Shown here: positions 1 to 10,088 of the stretch, piece by piece
Layout: each line of letters starts with the position of its first letter
Numbering within the stretch: position 1 is the first letter of the stretch
From: RH-AL1 sp965249685
Lineage (GTDB): Bacteria; Pseudomonadota; Alphaproteobacteria; Rhizobiales; Beijerinckiaceae
DNA length: 64,000 bases
Assembly: GCA_965249685.1 (NCBI GenBank)
Contig: CBDFMN010000003.1
Span: forward strand, 1,302,001-1,366,000
Reading direction: 5' to 3'
Notes under the pieces: generated by a model
The model's input: only the letters and a program-made list of their open reading frames with translations
Databases searched by the model: none
What the model was told of the DNA's origin: nothing
Made by a program: the position numbers and the translations under genes

Positions 1-1108
1 TGTCGTCGGTGACGTGGTCACCGTCGAGCAGGGGCACGTCGAAACCGTAGCGAGTGTCGAACGAAGCGAGAGGGTGCGCCACGATTCCCACGCTTAACGC
101 GGCACTGTCGACCGTCCCGAGTTGCCGAAACCCACCGACCTTCACAGCCTTGAAGAACGTCTCAGCCAAGTTATCTGCGACAATGTATCGAGAACCTATA
201 CTTGCCCAATTTCCTTCTAAAGCTTCAACGACCTCATAGAGCCCATATGAAATGCGGGACGAGAAGCTAATTGCTCGATTTGCAGGTAACGTCCAAGGGG
301 TTGTAGTCCAGGTTACAACTAAGGTGGGCTGAAGCCGGTCGCCCACTGGGTGAAGCTTACCAAGGTCATTCCATGCGACGTGGCGAAGATCAGAGGTTGG
401 ACCTCTCCTGACTACCATCTTCACCGGAAACGCCACGTAGACCGTGTCCGAGACGTGGTCCTCGTACTCGACCTCGGCCTCGGCCAGCGCGGTCTTCTCC
501 ACCACGCTCCACATCACCGGCTTGGACCCGCGATAGAGCAGCCCGTTGGCGGCGAAGGCCATGATCTCGCGGGCGATCTGCGCCTCGGCCGCGTAGCTCA
601 TCGTCTCGTAGGGGTTGGCCCAGTCGCCCGTCACGCCGAGCCGCTTGAACTCCTCGCGCTGGATGTCGACCCAGCGGCGCGCGAACTCGCGGCACTGGCG
701 GCGGAACTCGACCACCGGCACGTCATCCTTGTTGCGGCCGCGGCCGCGGTATTCCTCCTCGATCTTCCACTCGATGGGCAGGCCGTGGCAATCCCAGCCC
801 GGCACGTAATTCGAATCCTTGCCGTTCATCTGCGCCGAGCGCGTGACGAGGTCCTTGAGGATCTTATTCAGCGCGTGGCCGATGTGGATGTTGCCGTTGG
901 CGTAGGGCGGCCCGTCGTGCAGCACGAACTTCGGCCGGCCCTGCCCGGCAGCGCGCAGCTTGCCGTAGAGATCGATCTCGGCCCAGCGCGCCAGCAGCTC
1001 CGGTTCCTTCTTCGGCAGGCCGGCGCGCATGGGAAACGCCGTCTGGGGAAGGTAGAGGCTCTTGGAATAATCGACGCCGGGGGCAGCGGGTTTGACGGGC
1101 TGGTTCAT
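1..1108 (-). CDS. ileS: Isoleucyl-tRNA synthetase, N-terminal part (gene runs off the left edge)
   Basis: Charges tRNA-Ile with isoleucine in the cytoplasm. Translation from the ATG at 1108 is open to base 1, giving about 369 N-terminal residues of a protein usually over 900 long. It shows the class I HIGH signature (GNIHIGHALNKIL) soon after the N-terminus, a GWDCHGLPIE block and, near 280-300, the VTWTTTPWTLPANRAI block that marks the start of the CP1 editing region. Around 345-420 the protein matches family expectation less well and base composition is more AT-rich, but the frame is not interrupted. The C-terminal catalytic KMSKS loop and the anticodon-binding domain lie outside the window. 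The first gene downstream of its promoter side is the unrelated toxin/immunity module. Confidence 0.96.
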   Translation of the reverse strand, partial: MNQPVKPAAPGVDYSKSLYLPQTAFPMRAGLPKKEPELLARWAEIDLYGKLRAAGQGRPKFVLHDGPPYANGNIHIGHALNKILKDLVTRSAQMNGKDSNYVPGWDCHGLPIEWKIEEEYRGRGRNKDDVPVVEFRRQCREFARRWVDIQREEFKRLGVTGDWANPYETMSYAAEAQIAREIMAFAANGLLYRGSKPVMWSVVEKTALAEAEVEYEDHVSDTVYVAFPVKMVVRRGPTSDLRHVAWNDLGKLHPVGDRLQPTLVVTWTTTPWTLPANRAISFSSRISYGLYEVVEALEGNWASIGSRYIVADNLAETFFKAVKVGGFRQLGTVDSAALSVGIVAHPLASFDTRYGFDVPLLDGDHVTDD

Positions 1109-1152
1109 GCGCCTGCTTTTACCGCAAGGCGGACATCCCGCAAGGCCGGCCC

Positions 1153-1773
1153 CTAGCGGAACGCCTCGAGCTTGAGCTTGCCGATCGTGTAGTCCTCCCA
1201 TTCCGCGAGCTTGCGCTGCGCCTCGTCGGGATCGGTCAGCAGCAGGTGCCGCAGGGCGCTCGCGTCGTCGAAGATGCCCTGTTCCCACCCGACATTGAGA
1301 TTGAGCGTCGGCAGCAGCGCGTCGATGATCGCGACGGCGCGGTCGTACTGCCCGTCGCGGGCGAGAACGAACGCGGCGCTCTTGGGCACGTGAGGATTGC
1401 CCCAGGAGCGCTTGGCCATCGCCACGAAATCGTCGGCGGAGCGGACGCTGTCCAGGAACGGCAGCCCCTCGGCCTGGATCGCCGCGAGAAGATCGTCGAC
1501 GAGCCTGGGCTGCTTCAGCGTCCATCCCTTGGGCTCGCCCGGGCGGGCGATCCGGTCTCCCAAGGTCAGCACGATGTGCTCCTCGGGAACGCACAGCGGC
1601 ATCATAACTGTTGCCAGGTCGAAGTCGTCCTTGCTGAACGCCGAGGGATCGAAATGTAAAGCCTTCAACATGCCCCGCGCCGGCGTCATGAGCAGCAGAC
1701 GTTTGCGCGAGGCGAAGCCGGGCAAGCTCGGCAGCAGCTGTTTGTGGATCGGCCGGAGGTCGCTGGCGTTCAT
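1153..1773 (-). CDS. Putative immunity protein for the adjacent effector
   Basis: A 206-residue protein with no family I recognise, no signal peptide and no membrane segment, so presumably cytoplasmic. Its ATG overlaps the stop of the upstream toxin-like gene by four bases (ATGA at 1770-1773), which implies translational coupling. A small soluble protein made directly after a polymorphic toxin is the classic position of its antidote, and that is the only basis for the functional guess. The sequence is mixed alpha/beta with several Trp-containing segments (GWTLKQPRL, SWGNPH, EWEDYTIGKL). It shows no similarity that I can see to the Imm52 proteins at 44-45 kb. It could instead be an accessory or chaperone protein for the effector. 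Confidence 0.5.
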   Translation of the reverse strand: MNASDLRPIHKQLLPSLPGFASRKRLLLMTPARGMLKALHFDPSAFSKDDFDLATVMMPLCVPEEHIVLTLGDRIARPGEPKGWTLKQPRLVDDLLAAIQAEGLPFLDSVRSADDFVAMAKRSWGNPHVPKSAAFVLARDGQYDRAVAIIDALLPTLNLNVGWEQGIFDDASALRHLLLTDPDEAQRKLAEWEDYTIGKLKLEAFR

Positions 1774-2807
1774 GGCTTGACCTCGCGAATCTGGACGTCC
1801 TGGCCGGACGGAAGGCGCTGGCGGAGGTTTCGAACGCGGGACTCGGTCAGTCTCGCGCTGCCCGTCTTGAGATCATCAACGGCATAGGGCTTGTCTTTCA
1901 ACCCATGTGCCACGTCAACGCGAACCGAGCCTGCAGTGCCGTATTCAACACATTTGCCGTTGAGGTAAGACTCTTCCGTGTGCAAGTCCGGTCGGTCGAG
2001 GCCTTTGACCCGGGTCTTGAACTCCGCATAAACCCTTGTCCCGTAGACCGGTCCCCGCCCTGGACCGACGGCTTCCGCCGCGGCCCTCGCGGCTGCCGAG
2101 ACTTGGTTGGCCGTTGAGGGGCCAACGCCGCGCGGCACGTCGGCCAACGGGTCGACCGGGTGATGGTGGCGGATGTCCTCCTCGGGCGTAGTGCCGCCGA
2201 GGAGTCGACGCTCCTCGTACTGTTTCTCGTCCTCGGGCCGACCTGGGCCAGCCGCGACGTCGAACCTGCCAGACGGTTCGCGGCTCGGCCGGGCCGGACC
2301 TGCACCCCACTCCGATTCCCATCGGCCACTCTCCGCGCCATGGCCGGCCGGCACGCGCGGCTGCGCCGGATTGTATTTGCCGAGAGGCGGGGGCGGCGGC
2401 CATAGCTCGGCCATCAGCCAGGGCGGCGACACTCCGCTGTCGAGCAGGTGGATGGCGAGGCGAAGGCGGTCGGCGTCCTCGGGTGAAAGGCGCGGCAGGC
2501 CCGCAAAGACGAGACGCAGGTTCGCCAGCGCCTTGTCGCCCCGGCGCCAATAATCCGCAGCGGCTCCGATGGGAGGCAGCACGTCGGCAGCGGCCAGCGG
2601 CCTGCCCGCCGCCACCGAGAGAAGCGCGACGATGCGGTCCTGCTTTCCATCGAGCGCCAGCTCCCGCCGGCCGTCGGCCCTTTTCGTCATCGGGGCGAGG
2701 ACGAGATCCGAGCCGCACACCAGGCCCGAGTCCGTCATCGCAATCACCGAGGGATCGATGGCCACCGGCCACGCCGATCGTGGACTGCCGTAGAGGCTCT
2801 CGCTCAT
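1770..2807 (-). CDS. Polymorphic-toxin-like effector with C-terminal PD-(D/E)XK-type nuclease domain
   Basis: A 345-residue protein in three parts. Residues about 24-160 form a helical N-terminal region (DRIVALLSVAAG, then GDKALANLRLVFAGL) that is homologous to the start of the effector at 45.5-46.8 kb. A KYNPAQPRVPAG...SGRW linker follows at about 165-190, then a charged low-complexity stretch. The last ~100 residues (from about YGTRVYAEFKTRV) contain GSVRVDV and, about 15 residues on, AVDDLKTGSA; an Asp followed by D-L-K resembles the active site of a restriction-endonuclease-fold toxin. No Rhs repeats, VgrG/PAAR domain or secretion signal are visible, so the delivery route is unknown. Inferred to be a nuclease toxin neutralised by the coupled downstream gene. 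Confidence is good for the architecture and moderate for the activity. Confidence 0.6.
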   Translation of the reverse strand: MSESLYGSPRSAWPVAIDPSVIAMTDSGLVCGSDLVLAPMTKRADGRRELALDGKQDRIVALLSVAAGRPLAAADVLPPIGAAADYWRRGDKALANLRLVFAGLPRLSPEDADRLRLAIHLLDSGVSPPWLMAELWPPPPPLGKYNPAQPRVPAGHGAESGRWESEWGAGPARPSREPSGRFDVAAGPGRPEDEKQYEERRLLGGTTPEEDIRHHHPVDPLADVPRGVGPSTANQVSAAARAAAEAVGPGRGPVYGTRVYAEFKTRVKGLDRPDLHTEESYLNGKCVEYGTAGSVRVDVAHGLKDKPYAVDDLKTGSARLTESRVRNLRQRLPSGQDVQIREVKP

Positions 2808-2949
2808 TCGTGTCGGCGCTCCTGACGCAAGCGAGTTAGAACTCGGCGCTTCAGGTAATTCTACCGTAACCTAGGGTGAGGGGAAGAGGCCGTGGTTCCG
2901 CGACCTTGCGAATCGCACCTAGCCTGCACGCCTCAGTGGAGAATCGCGC

Positions 2950-3774
2950 TCACCCGAGCCGCCGCGCCGCGCGCCAGAGCACCCATTGCTTGCGCCATTG
3001 CGGCAGGGTGATCGGCGTCGCGAACGGGTCGAGGCCGGGCTTCTCCATCTGTCGCAGGTAGGGCTCACAGAGGAACGCCGGCAGGCAGGCGGCGGGCGCG
3101 GGGCAATCGGGCAAGGCCTCGTGCATCGCCTGGAGGTGCCGGCGCACGCGGGCGCGTCCGTCGTTGAGGACAAGGCCGAGAGCAGGCGAGTTGCGGTGCG
3201 CCATCACCTCCTCCGGCGGCAACTGGAACTGCGCGAGGGTGTCGAGCGGCAGGAAGAGCTGGCCCTTCATGACCTGGTAGGGCAGCGCGCGCAGCAGGCC
3301 GGCCAAAGCATAGGCGCGCGCCGCCTCGCCCACCGCCGTTGGCGCAGGAAAGCCCGGCGCGAGGATGGCGGCGGTGAGTTCGAACAGCACGCCCGCCGTA
3401 TCGCGCGCGTAATTGTCCAGGGCCAGGGTCGAGGGCATGGCGTCGTCGTAGAGGTCGAAGCTCCGCGCCTCGATCAGCGCCAGCAGGCGGGTGGCGTCGA
3501 GACGGTGGCGCGCGAGCGCGTCGAGCAACGCTTCGGCGACCGGGTTGCCGCCCGCGGCGCCGCTGCCGAGCAGGTCGCGCCACCATTGGTAACGGATCTC
3601 GCCCAGCATCGGCTCGGAGACGAGGTCGCGGATCTTGGCGATCTCAAGGTTGAAGGCGAGCAGCGCGTGGACGGGCGCGCGCGCGGCCTCGGGGAGGAAC
3701 AGCGTGGCGAGCCAGCGGTCGGGATCGTCGCGGCGGACCTCCGCCTCGCAATAGGCCGCGGCCGCTTCGCTCAT
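2950..3774 (-). CDS. Squalene/phytoene-synthase-like protein (NDUFAF6-type), probably non-catalytic
   Basis: 274 residues with the trans-isoprenyl-diphosphate synthase, head-to-head fold (AFNLEIAKIRDLV near 40, RYQWWRDLLG near 62, GLLRALPYQVMKGQLFLP near 170). The two Asp-rich DxxxD motifs of real squalene or phytoene synthases are not intact, which is typical of the NDUFAF6 family. In mitochondria NDUFAF6 helps assemble respiratory complex I. Its start overlaps the stop of the Mth938-like gene by four bases (ATGA, 3771-3774). That gene is itself an NDUFAF3 homologue, so the pair plausibly acts together in a membrane-complex assembly step. Carotenoid or squalene synthesis is less likely because no other isoprenoid-pathway genes are adjacent. 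Confidence 0.75.
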   Translation of the reverse strand: MSEAAAAYCEAEVRRDDPDRWLATLFLPEAARAPVHALLAFNLEIAKIRDLVSEPMLGEIRYQWWRDLLGSGAAGGNPVAEALLDALARHRLDATRLLALIEARSFDLYDDAMPSTLALDNYARDTAGVLFELTAAILAPGFPAPTAVGEAARAYALAGLLRALPYQVMKGQLFLPLDTLAQFQLPPEEVMAHRNSPALGLVLNDGRARVRRHLQAMHEALPDCPAPAACLPAFLCEPYLRQMEKPGLDPFATPITLPQWRKQWVLWRAARRLG

Positions 3775-4145
3775 GCGACCGCGAGGAGCGCGGCGGCCAC
3801 CTTGCGCTTCTCGCCGAGCAGGATGGAATAGGTGCGCGCGGCGGCCGGCGTCGCCATCGGCTCGGCCTTGAGACCGGCTTTTCGCAGGGCGGCACGCAGG
3901 TCGAACAGCGGCAGCAGGGTCGCGCCGGTGCCGATCAGCAGGTGCTCGATCGCGCCGGCCTCGGCCACGACGCGCGCGAACGCCTCGATCGCGAGTTCCC
4001 CGGGATCGACGATCGGCCAGCCATAGATGCCGGAGGGCAGCGCGAGGAGGGACCCCTGGTGCGACATGCCGGCGAAGTGGAACCCGCCGGCGCTGTACCC
4101 GTCGATCGCGTGCTGGCCGGGCAGAAAGCCGCTGGCGTCATCCAT
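3771..4145 (-). CDS. Mth938/DUF498-family protein (NDUFAF3 homologue)
   Basis: 124 residues from the ATG at 4145. A longer reading frame upstream is antisense-like overlap with secF and is not used. The short alpha/beta Mth938 fold is recognisable: HAIDGYSAGGFHF near the start, IYGWPI at about 40, and HLLIGTGATLLPL at about 68. The human member NDUFAF3 is a complex I assembly factor. The gene is sandwiched between secF (26 bases upstream) and the NDUFAF6-like gene (4-base overlap), an arrangement conserved in many alphaproteobacteria. This supports a role in membrane insertion or assembly of respiratory complexes, by inference from the mitochondrial proteins. Confidence 0.85.
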   Translation of the reverse strand: MDDASGFLPGQHAIDGYSAGGFHFAGMSHQGSLLALPSGIYGWPIVDPGELAIEAFARVVAEAGAIEHLLIGTGATLLPLFDLRAALRKAGLKAEPMATPAAARTYSILLGEKRKVAAALLAVA

Positions 4146-4171
4146 GGAGATCGACCTTGCGAGAGAACGGT

Positions 4172-5125
4172 CTAGAGCGCCGCCTTGACGGGCTTGCCGC
4201 TCGGCTTCGGGGCCACGGCCGGCGCCGTCGCGGCGTGGCCGAGCCCGAGGTAGATCAGCATGGGCGAACAAATGAAGATCGAGGAATAGGTCGCCACGAA
4301 GATGCCCCAGATCATCGCCAGCGAGAACGAGCGGATCACCTCGCCGCCGAACAGCACGAGCGACAGCAGCGCCAGGAACACCGTCGTCGCGGTCATGATG
4401 GTGCGGGGCAGCACGGCGTTGACGGACATGTCGATGAGCTCGCTCGTCGACACTTTGCGGTACTTGCGCATCATCTCGCGGATGCGGTCGAGCACGACCA
4501 CCGTCTCGTTGAGGCTGTAGCCGACGATGGTGAGGATGGCCGCGATCGACGTCGTGTTGAACTCGAGGTGGGTGATCGAGAAGAACCCGACCGTCAGCAG
4601 CAGGTCGTGCATCGTCGCGATGATCGCTCCGACCGCGAACTGCCACTCGAAACGAAACGAGAGATAGCAGAGGACGGCGACGATGGAGAGGACGACGCCG
4701 AGCGTGCCGGACTGCACGAGTTCGCCGGACACGCGCGGGCCGACGACCTCCGAGCGGCGGACGCTGTAGCCGGAGCCGACGGCGGATTTCACTTTCTCGA
4801 CGGCCGTCTGCTGCGCCGCCTCGCCGCCGGGCTGGACGCCGAAGCGCAGGATGACATCCGACGCGTTGCCGAAGGCCTGCACCTCCACGGCGCCGACGCC
4901 CATGCCCTCTGCTGCGCGGCGGAGCGTGGCGAGGTCGGCTGTCCCGGAATTGGCGCGCAGCTCGATCAGCGTCCCGCCCGAGAAATCGATGCCGAAGTTC
5001 ATGCCGACGGTGAGGAACAGCACCACCGACACGATCGAGAGCACCGCCGAGAACGGGTAGGAGAAACGCCGGAAGCGCATGAAGCCGAACTTGGTGTTTT
5101 CCGGCGCGAGGCGAAGCAACTTCAT
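4172..5125 (-). CDS. secF: Protein translocase subunit SecF
   Basis: 317 residues. With SecD it forms the proton-driven membrane complex that pulls exported proteins through SecYEG. The sequence shows the family hallmarks: a first membrane segment near 20-40, a GMNFGIDFSGGT motif, a periplasmic P4-type domain, then five clustered transmembrane segments with the conserved TVVGYSLNETVVVLDRIRE block at about 200 (here seen as VGYSLNETVVVLDRI). It lies 19 bases downstream of secD and is followed by the Mth938-like gene, so yajC-secD-secF-Mth938-NDUFAF6-like look like one transcription unit. Confidence 0.97.
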   Translation of the reverse strand: MKLLRLAPENTKFGFMRFRRFSYPFSAVLSIVSVVLFLTVGMNFGIDFSGGTLIELRANSGTADLATLRRAAEGMGVGAVEVQAFGNASDVILRFGVQPGGEAAQQTAVEKVKSAVGSGYSVRRSEVVGPRVSGELVQSGTLGVVLSIVAVLCYLSFRFEWQFAVGAIIATMHDLLLTVGFFSITHLEFNTTSIAAILTIVGYSLNETVVVLDRIREMMRKYRKVSTSELIDMSVNAVLPRTIMTATTVFLALLSLVLFGGEVIRSFSLAMIWGIFVATYSSIFICSPMLIYLGLGHAATAPAVAPKPSGKPVKAAL

Positions 5126-5144
5126 CGGGTGACCCTCATCCAGA

Positions 5145-6737
<1,593 letters not shown>

Positions 6738-6787
6738 AAGGTGCAAAAATCCAATTAGGCGGCGGACCGGGTGACCGGCCTGCCCGA

Positions 6788-7132
6788 TCAGCTCGCCTCT
6801 TTCACCGGCTCGCCCTTGGACCGCACATCCGACACCATCGGCCGGGCGACGCGAACCCGGACGTTCGGCGCGACCTCCATCTCGAGCTCGTTGGCGTCGT
6901 CGACGACCTTGGTGACGCGGCCGATCAGGCCGCCGGTGGTCACGACCGTGTCGCCGCGCCGGATGTTCTTGATTAGGTCCGACTGCTGCTTGGCCCGCTT
7001 CTGCTGCGGCCGCAGCACCATGAAGTACATGATGATAAGAATAGGACCAAACAGCGTCACATACTGGAGGATCTGTTCGTAGCCTCCCGGCGCCGCGGCA
7101 GCGGTCTGAGCGAAGGCTGGCGTGATGAAAAT
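6788..7132 (-). CDS. yajC: Preprotein translocase subunit YajC, probable ATT start
   Basis: Small membrane subunit of the Sec holo-translocon. The core is clear: one membrane helix (TLFGPILIIMYFMVLRPQQK) followed by a basic cytoplasmic tail with GDTVVTTGGLIGRV. No ATG, GTG or TTG lies at the expected start. The frame is open upstream to an ATG at 7264, which would give an unusual 158-residue protein with an Arg-rich N-terminus overlapping the upstream intergenic region. An ATT at 7130-7132 would give 114 residues beginning (I)FITPAFAQ, the usual alphaproteobacterial YajC start, and it has a GGAG sequence seven bases upstream. I prefer ATT. A sequencing error changing ATG to ATT is also possible. 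Confidence 0.85.
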   Translation of the reverse strand: MFITPAFAQTAAAAPGGYEQILQYVTLFGPILIIMYFMVLRPQQKRAKQQSDLIKNIRRGDTVVTTGGLIGRVTKVVDDANELEMEVAPNVRVRVARPMVSDVRSKGEPVKEAS

Positions 7133-7278
7133 GGTCGTGCTCCATAGATGGCGCCGCCTTGAACGGCGGGATCGAGCGGTTATACCGGGGGCTTGCGCGA
7201 AAGCAATGGCTGGGCCCTCGCGCTGTTCGCCAGGCGCGGAGCTGGCCGGCCACCCCTTCCTCACGGATCACGCACGTC

Positions 7279-8157
7279 ATGACCGATCTCTCCACGCCCG
7301 CGGCGACCGCGGCCCTGCTCCGCATCGCCGCCGCTCTCGAGGCGCTTGCGCCCCAGCCAGCGGCCGTACCCGTCTTCGAGGCCGCCGACGCCTTCGTCTG
7401 GCACGCGGAAACCGGCCGGCTGGTGCCGGTCGCCCGCGTCAGCCGGGTCGAGATCGGGCTGCTGCGCGGCATCGAGCGGGTGCGCGACATCCTCACGGAC
7501 AACACGCAGCGCTTCGCCCGCGGTTACGCGGCCAACAACGTCCTCCTGTGGGGCGCGCGCGGCATGGGCAAGTCCTCGCTGGTGAAGGCGGCGCACGCCA
7601 GTGTCAACGCCGCGCTGGCCGGCCAGCGCGGCCATCGGCCGATGAAGCTCGTCGAGATCCACCGCGAGGACATCGACAGCCTGCCCGGCCTGATGGCGCA
7701 GATGCGCGAGACGCCCTACCGCTTCCTCGTCTTCTGCGACGACCTTTCCTTCGACTTCGACGACACCAGCTACAAGTCGCTGAAGGCGGTGCTCGACGGT
7801 GGGATCGAGGGGCGCCCGGCCAACGTGCTGTTCTACGCCACATCCAACCGCCGCCACCTCATGCCGCGCGAGATGCTCGATAACGAGCGCGCCACCGCGA
7901 TCAACCCCGGCGAAGCGGTGGAGGAGAAGGTCTCGCTCTCCGACCGCTTCGGCCTCTGGCTCGGCTTCCACAAATGCTCGCAGGACGAATACCTCGCCAT
8001 GGTGTTCGGCTACATCGAGCATTACGGGCTGGAGCAGGATCGGGCCGTGACGGAGGCCGAGGCGCTGGAATGGGCCGCCACCCGCGCCAGCCGCTCCGGC
8101 CGCACGGCCTGGCAATACATCCAGGACTTGGCGGGGCGGCAGGGCAAGGCCATCTAG
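7279..8157 (+). CDS. DUF815-family AAA ATPase
   Basis: 292 residues from the ATG at 7279. An ATP-binding protein of the DUF815 family, cytoplasmic and of unsettled function. It has Walker A at about 92-99 (GARGMGKSS), a Walker B-like FLVFCDDLSF near 152, and a conserved sensor-like FYATSNRRHLMPREM near 192. Family members are ancient P-loop proteins often annotated only as ATPases. It is transcribed divergently from yajC; the 147 bases between the starts must hold both promoters. No substrate can be inferred from its neighbours. Confidence 0.88.
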   Translation: MTDLSTPAATAALLRIAAALEALAPQPAAVPVFEAADAFVWHAETGRLVPVARVSRVEIGLLRGIERVRDILTDNTQRFARGYAANNVLLWGARGMGKSSLVKAAHASVNAALAGQRGHRPMKLVEIHREDIDSLPGLMAQMRETPYRFLVFCDDLSFDFDDTSYKSLKAVLDGGIEGRPANVLFYATSNRRHLMPREMLDNERATAINPGEAVEEKVSLSDRFGLWLGFHKCSQDEYLAMVFGYIEHYGLEQDRAVTEAEALEWAATRASRSGRTAWQYIQDLAGRQGKAI

Positions 8158-8161
8158 CCGA

Positions 8162-9154
8162 TCAGGCCGCTGCAGCCTCGTCGGGCGCTCTGACCAGGCG
8201 CAACGCGTCGCGCAGCACGGCCAGCCCGGCGCCGGGCTTCACGCCTTCCGTCGCGAGGTGCCGTCGCCAGGCGCGGGCCCCGGGCCAGGTGTTGAACAGG
8301 CCGAGCATGTGCCGCGTCATCGCGTGGAGCGGCACGCCCTCGCGCAGGCGCGCCTCGACGTAGGGCATGAAGCGCTCCACCGCCTCGACTCGGCCGCCGT
8401 CGAGGACCGGCTCGCCGAAGAGCCGACGATCGACCGCCAGCAGGAGCGAAGGGTCGCCATAGGCGGCACGCCCCATCATCGCGCCGTCGAGATGGACAAG
8501 CTGCACCTCGACCGCCTCGAGCGTGGCGATGCCGCCGTTGATCGAAATCGGCGTGTCCGGCAGGCGACGCTTCAAAGCGTGGACGAGCGGGTAATCCAAC
8601 GGCGGAACGTCGCGGTTCTCCTTCGGCGAGAGGCCCTTCAGCCAGGCCTTGCGCGCATGGACGATCAGCGCGCCCGCACCGGCCGCAACCACGGCATCGG
8701 CCATCGCGTCGAGGGCCTGGGCCGGCTCCTGGTCGTCGACGCCGATGCGGCACTTGACCGTCACCGGCAACGCCACCGCCGCCCTCAGCGCCGCGACGCA
8801 ATCGCCGACGAGGGCCGGCTCGCGCATCAGGCACGCGCCGAAGGCCCCGTTCTGCACGCGGTCCGAGGGGCAGCCGACGTTGAGGTTGATCTCGCAATAG
8901 CCGGCGTCCGCGCAGATCCGCGCCGCCGCCGCCAAGTCGCGGACATCGCTACCGCCGAGCTGCACGGCCACCGGCTGCTCGGCCGGGTCGAAGCCGAGCA
9001 GCCGCTCCCGGTTGCCGTGCAGCACGGCGCCGGTCGTCACCATCTCCGTGTAGAGGCGGGCACGGCACGACAGCACGCGGTGGAAGGACCGGCAGTGCCG
9101 GTCCGTCCAATCCATCATCGGCGCGACGGAAAATCGGTGGGGCGAGAGCGGCAT
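8162..9154 (-). CDS. dusA: tRNA-dihydrouridine synthase A
   Basis: 330 residues from the ATG at 9154 (MPLSPHRFS); an in-frame ATG further upstream at about 9223 would add 23 residues. The enzyme is FMN-dependent and reduces uridines in the tRNA D-loop. Family signatures are present: SVAPMMDWTDRHCR at the N-terminus, INLNVGCPSDRVQNGAFGACLM with the catalytic Cys region at about 85-105, VTVKCRIGVD near 130, LIVHARKAWLKGLSPKENR near 165, and INGGI near 208. Size and motifs point to DusA rather than DusB. It converges on the DUF815 gene with only four bases between stops. Confidence 0.93.
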   Translation of the reverse strand: MPLSPHRFSVAPMMDWTDRHCRSFHRVLSCRARLYTEMVTTGAVLHGNRERLLGFDPAEQPVAVQLGGSDVRDLAAAARICADAGYCEINLNVGCPSDRVQNGAFGACLMREPALVGDCVAALRAAVALPVTVKCRIGVDDQEPAQALDAMADAVVAAGAGALIVHARKAWLKGLSPKENRDVPPLDYPLVHALKRRLPDTPISINGGIATLEAVEVQLVHLDGAMMGRAAYGDPSLLLAVDRRLFGEPVLDGGRVEAVERFMPYVEARLREGVPLHAMTRHMLGLFNTWPGARAWRRHLATEGVKPGAGLAVLRDALRLVRAPDEAAAA

Positions 9155-9362
9155 GGCGGTCCGATGGAGGTGCGACACCCGGAGATAAGCGCGATCGGCT
9201 TTCAGGGGAAGCCTGGCCCGCATCAGGCCACCCGCCGCTGGCATGTCGGTCGCTCCCGGAAGGCCGACGCTAAGCTTTTTTCAACCAAGACGCCGCAGCT
9301 GTGCCGAAACGAACCACTGTCGCGTGGGTCCCGGCACAGGCGGCGTCCCATGGGAGCCCCTC

Positions 9363-9998
9363 ATGAAACATCCGGCCACGACGGAACTCTTCCGGTACTG
9401 GGACGCGCTGCGCGGCGAGCGAAGCGCGCCGGAACGCAATGACATCGATCCCGGTGCGATCCGCACGATCCTCGCCGACACGTTCATGCTCGAGTTCGAT
9501 TCCGAGAGGCGCTTTCCCTTTCGGTTGGCCGGGACACGCGTCAACGCCCTTTTCGACGCGGAACAGAAAGGAACCTCCTTCCTCGAACTCTGGACGGCGG
9601 CAGAGCGGCGCAACCTGCTCGGTGTGCTCCTGGGCGTGGCGAACGGACCCTGCCCCACCTTGATCGGCGCCGGTGCGGCCCCCGCAGGACACGAAGCCCT
9701 GCCTTTCGAGTTGCTCCTCTTGCCTATGCGCCACCATGGAAAGACCCATTCGCGCATACTCGGACTGATCAGCCCGATCGGGCGCCCCGCCTGGCTCGGC
9801 CTCCTGCCGGTGGGGCCGCTCAAGCTGACGACGCTGCGGACGCTGGACAGGCAGGAGCAGGCCCGCCCGCGCGAGGTCGCGGCGACGCCGCAGCGCCTCG
9901 CGGCCAGGATGCGTACCGTCGGGCGGCGTCCCCTAGAGACTCGGCCGACGCTGCGGGTGATCGAGGGCGGACGCGCGAAACACTGGGAGATCGTCTGA
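9363..9998 (+). CDS. PAS_5-family (PAS-domain) protein
   Basis: 211 residues from the ATG at 9363. It matches the small alphaproteobacterial family in which nearly the whole protein is one divergent PAS domain: ELFRYWDALRGERSAPERNDIDPGAIRTIL at the start, a FPFRLAGTRVNALF strand pair near 50, and LPMRHHGKTHSRILGLISP near 120. It is cytoplasmic and has no output domain. Proteins of this type are thought to sense or modulate signalling, but no partner is visible here. Transcribed away from dusA with about 208 bases between the starts. Confidence 0.8.
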   Translation: MKHPATTELFRYWDALRGERSAPERNDIDPGAIRTILADTFMLEFDSERRFPFRLAGTRVNALFDAEQKGTSFLELWTAAERRNLLGVLLGVANGPCPTLIGAGAAPAGHEALPFELLLLPMRHHGKTHSRILGLISPIGRPAWLGLLPVGPLKLTTLRTLDRQEQARPREVAATPQRLAARMRTVGRRPLETRPTLRVIEGGRAKHWEIV

Positions 9999-10088
9999 CG
10001 CGCCACCCCGGGGGCGCCGGCGTGCCTCCTGGCGCGGTGCGTTGCAACCGCGTCAAGACCGACGAAGACCGGGCTGACCGCAGCCGCG

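Noticed and set aside
1..420. Possible break or frameshift in ileS where composition becomes AT-rich
   Set aside because: Translation from 1108 stays open through 1 and shows the VTWTTTPWTLPANRAI block, so the gene is intact in this window.
2950..3774. Carotenoid or squalene synthesis gene
   Set aside because: The Asp-rich motifs are not intact and the neighbours are sec genes and a Mth938 homologue, as for NDUFAF6-type proteins.
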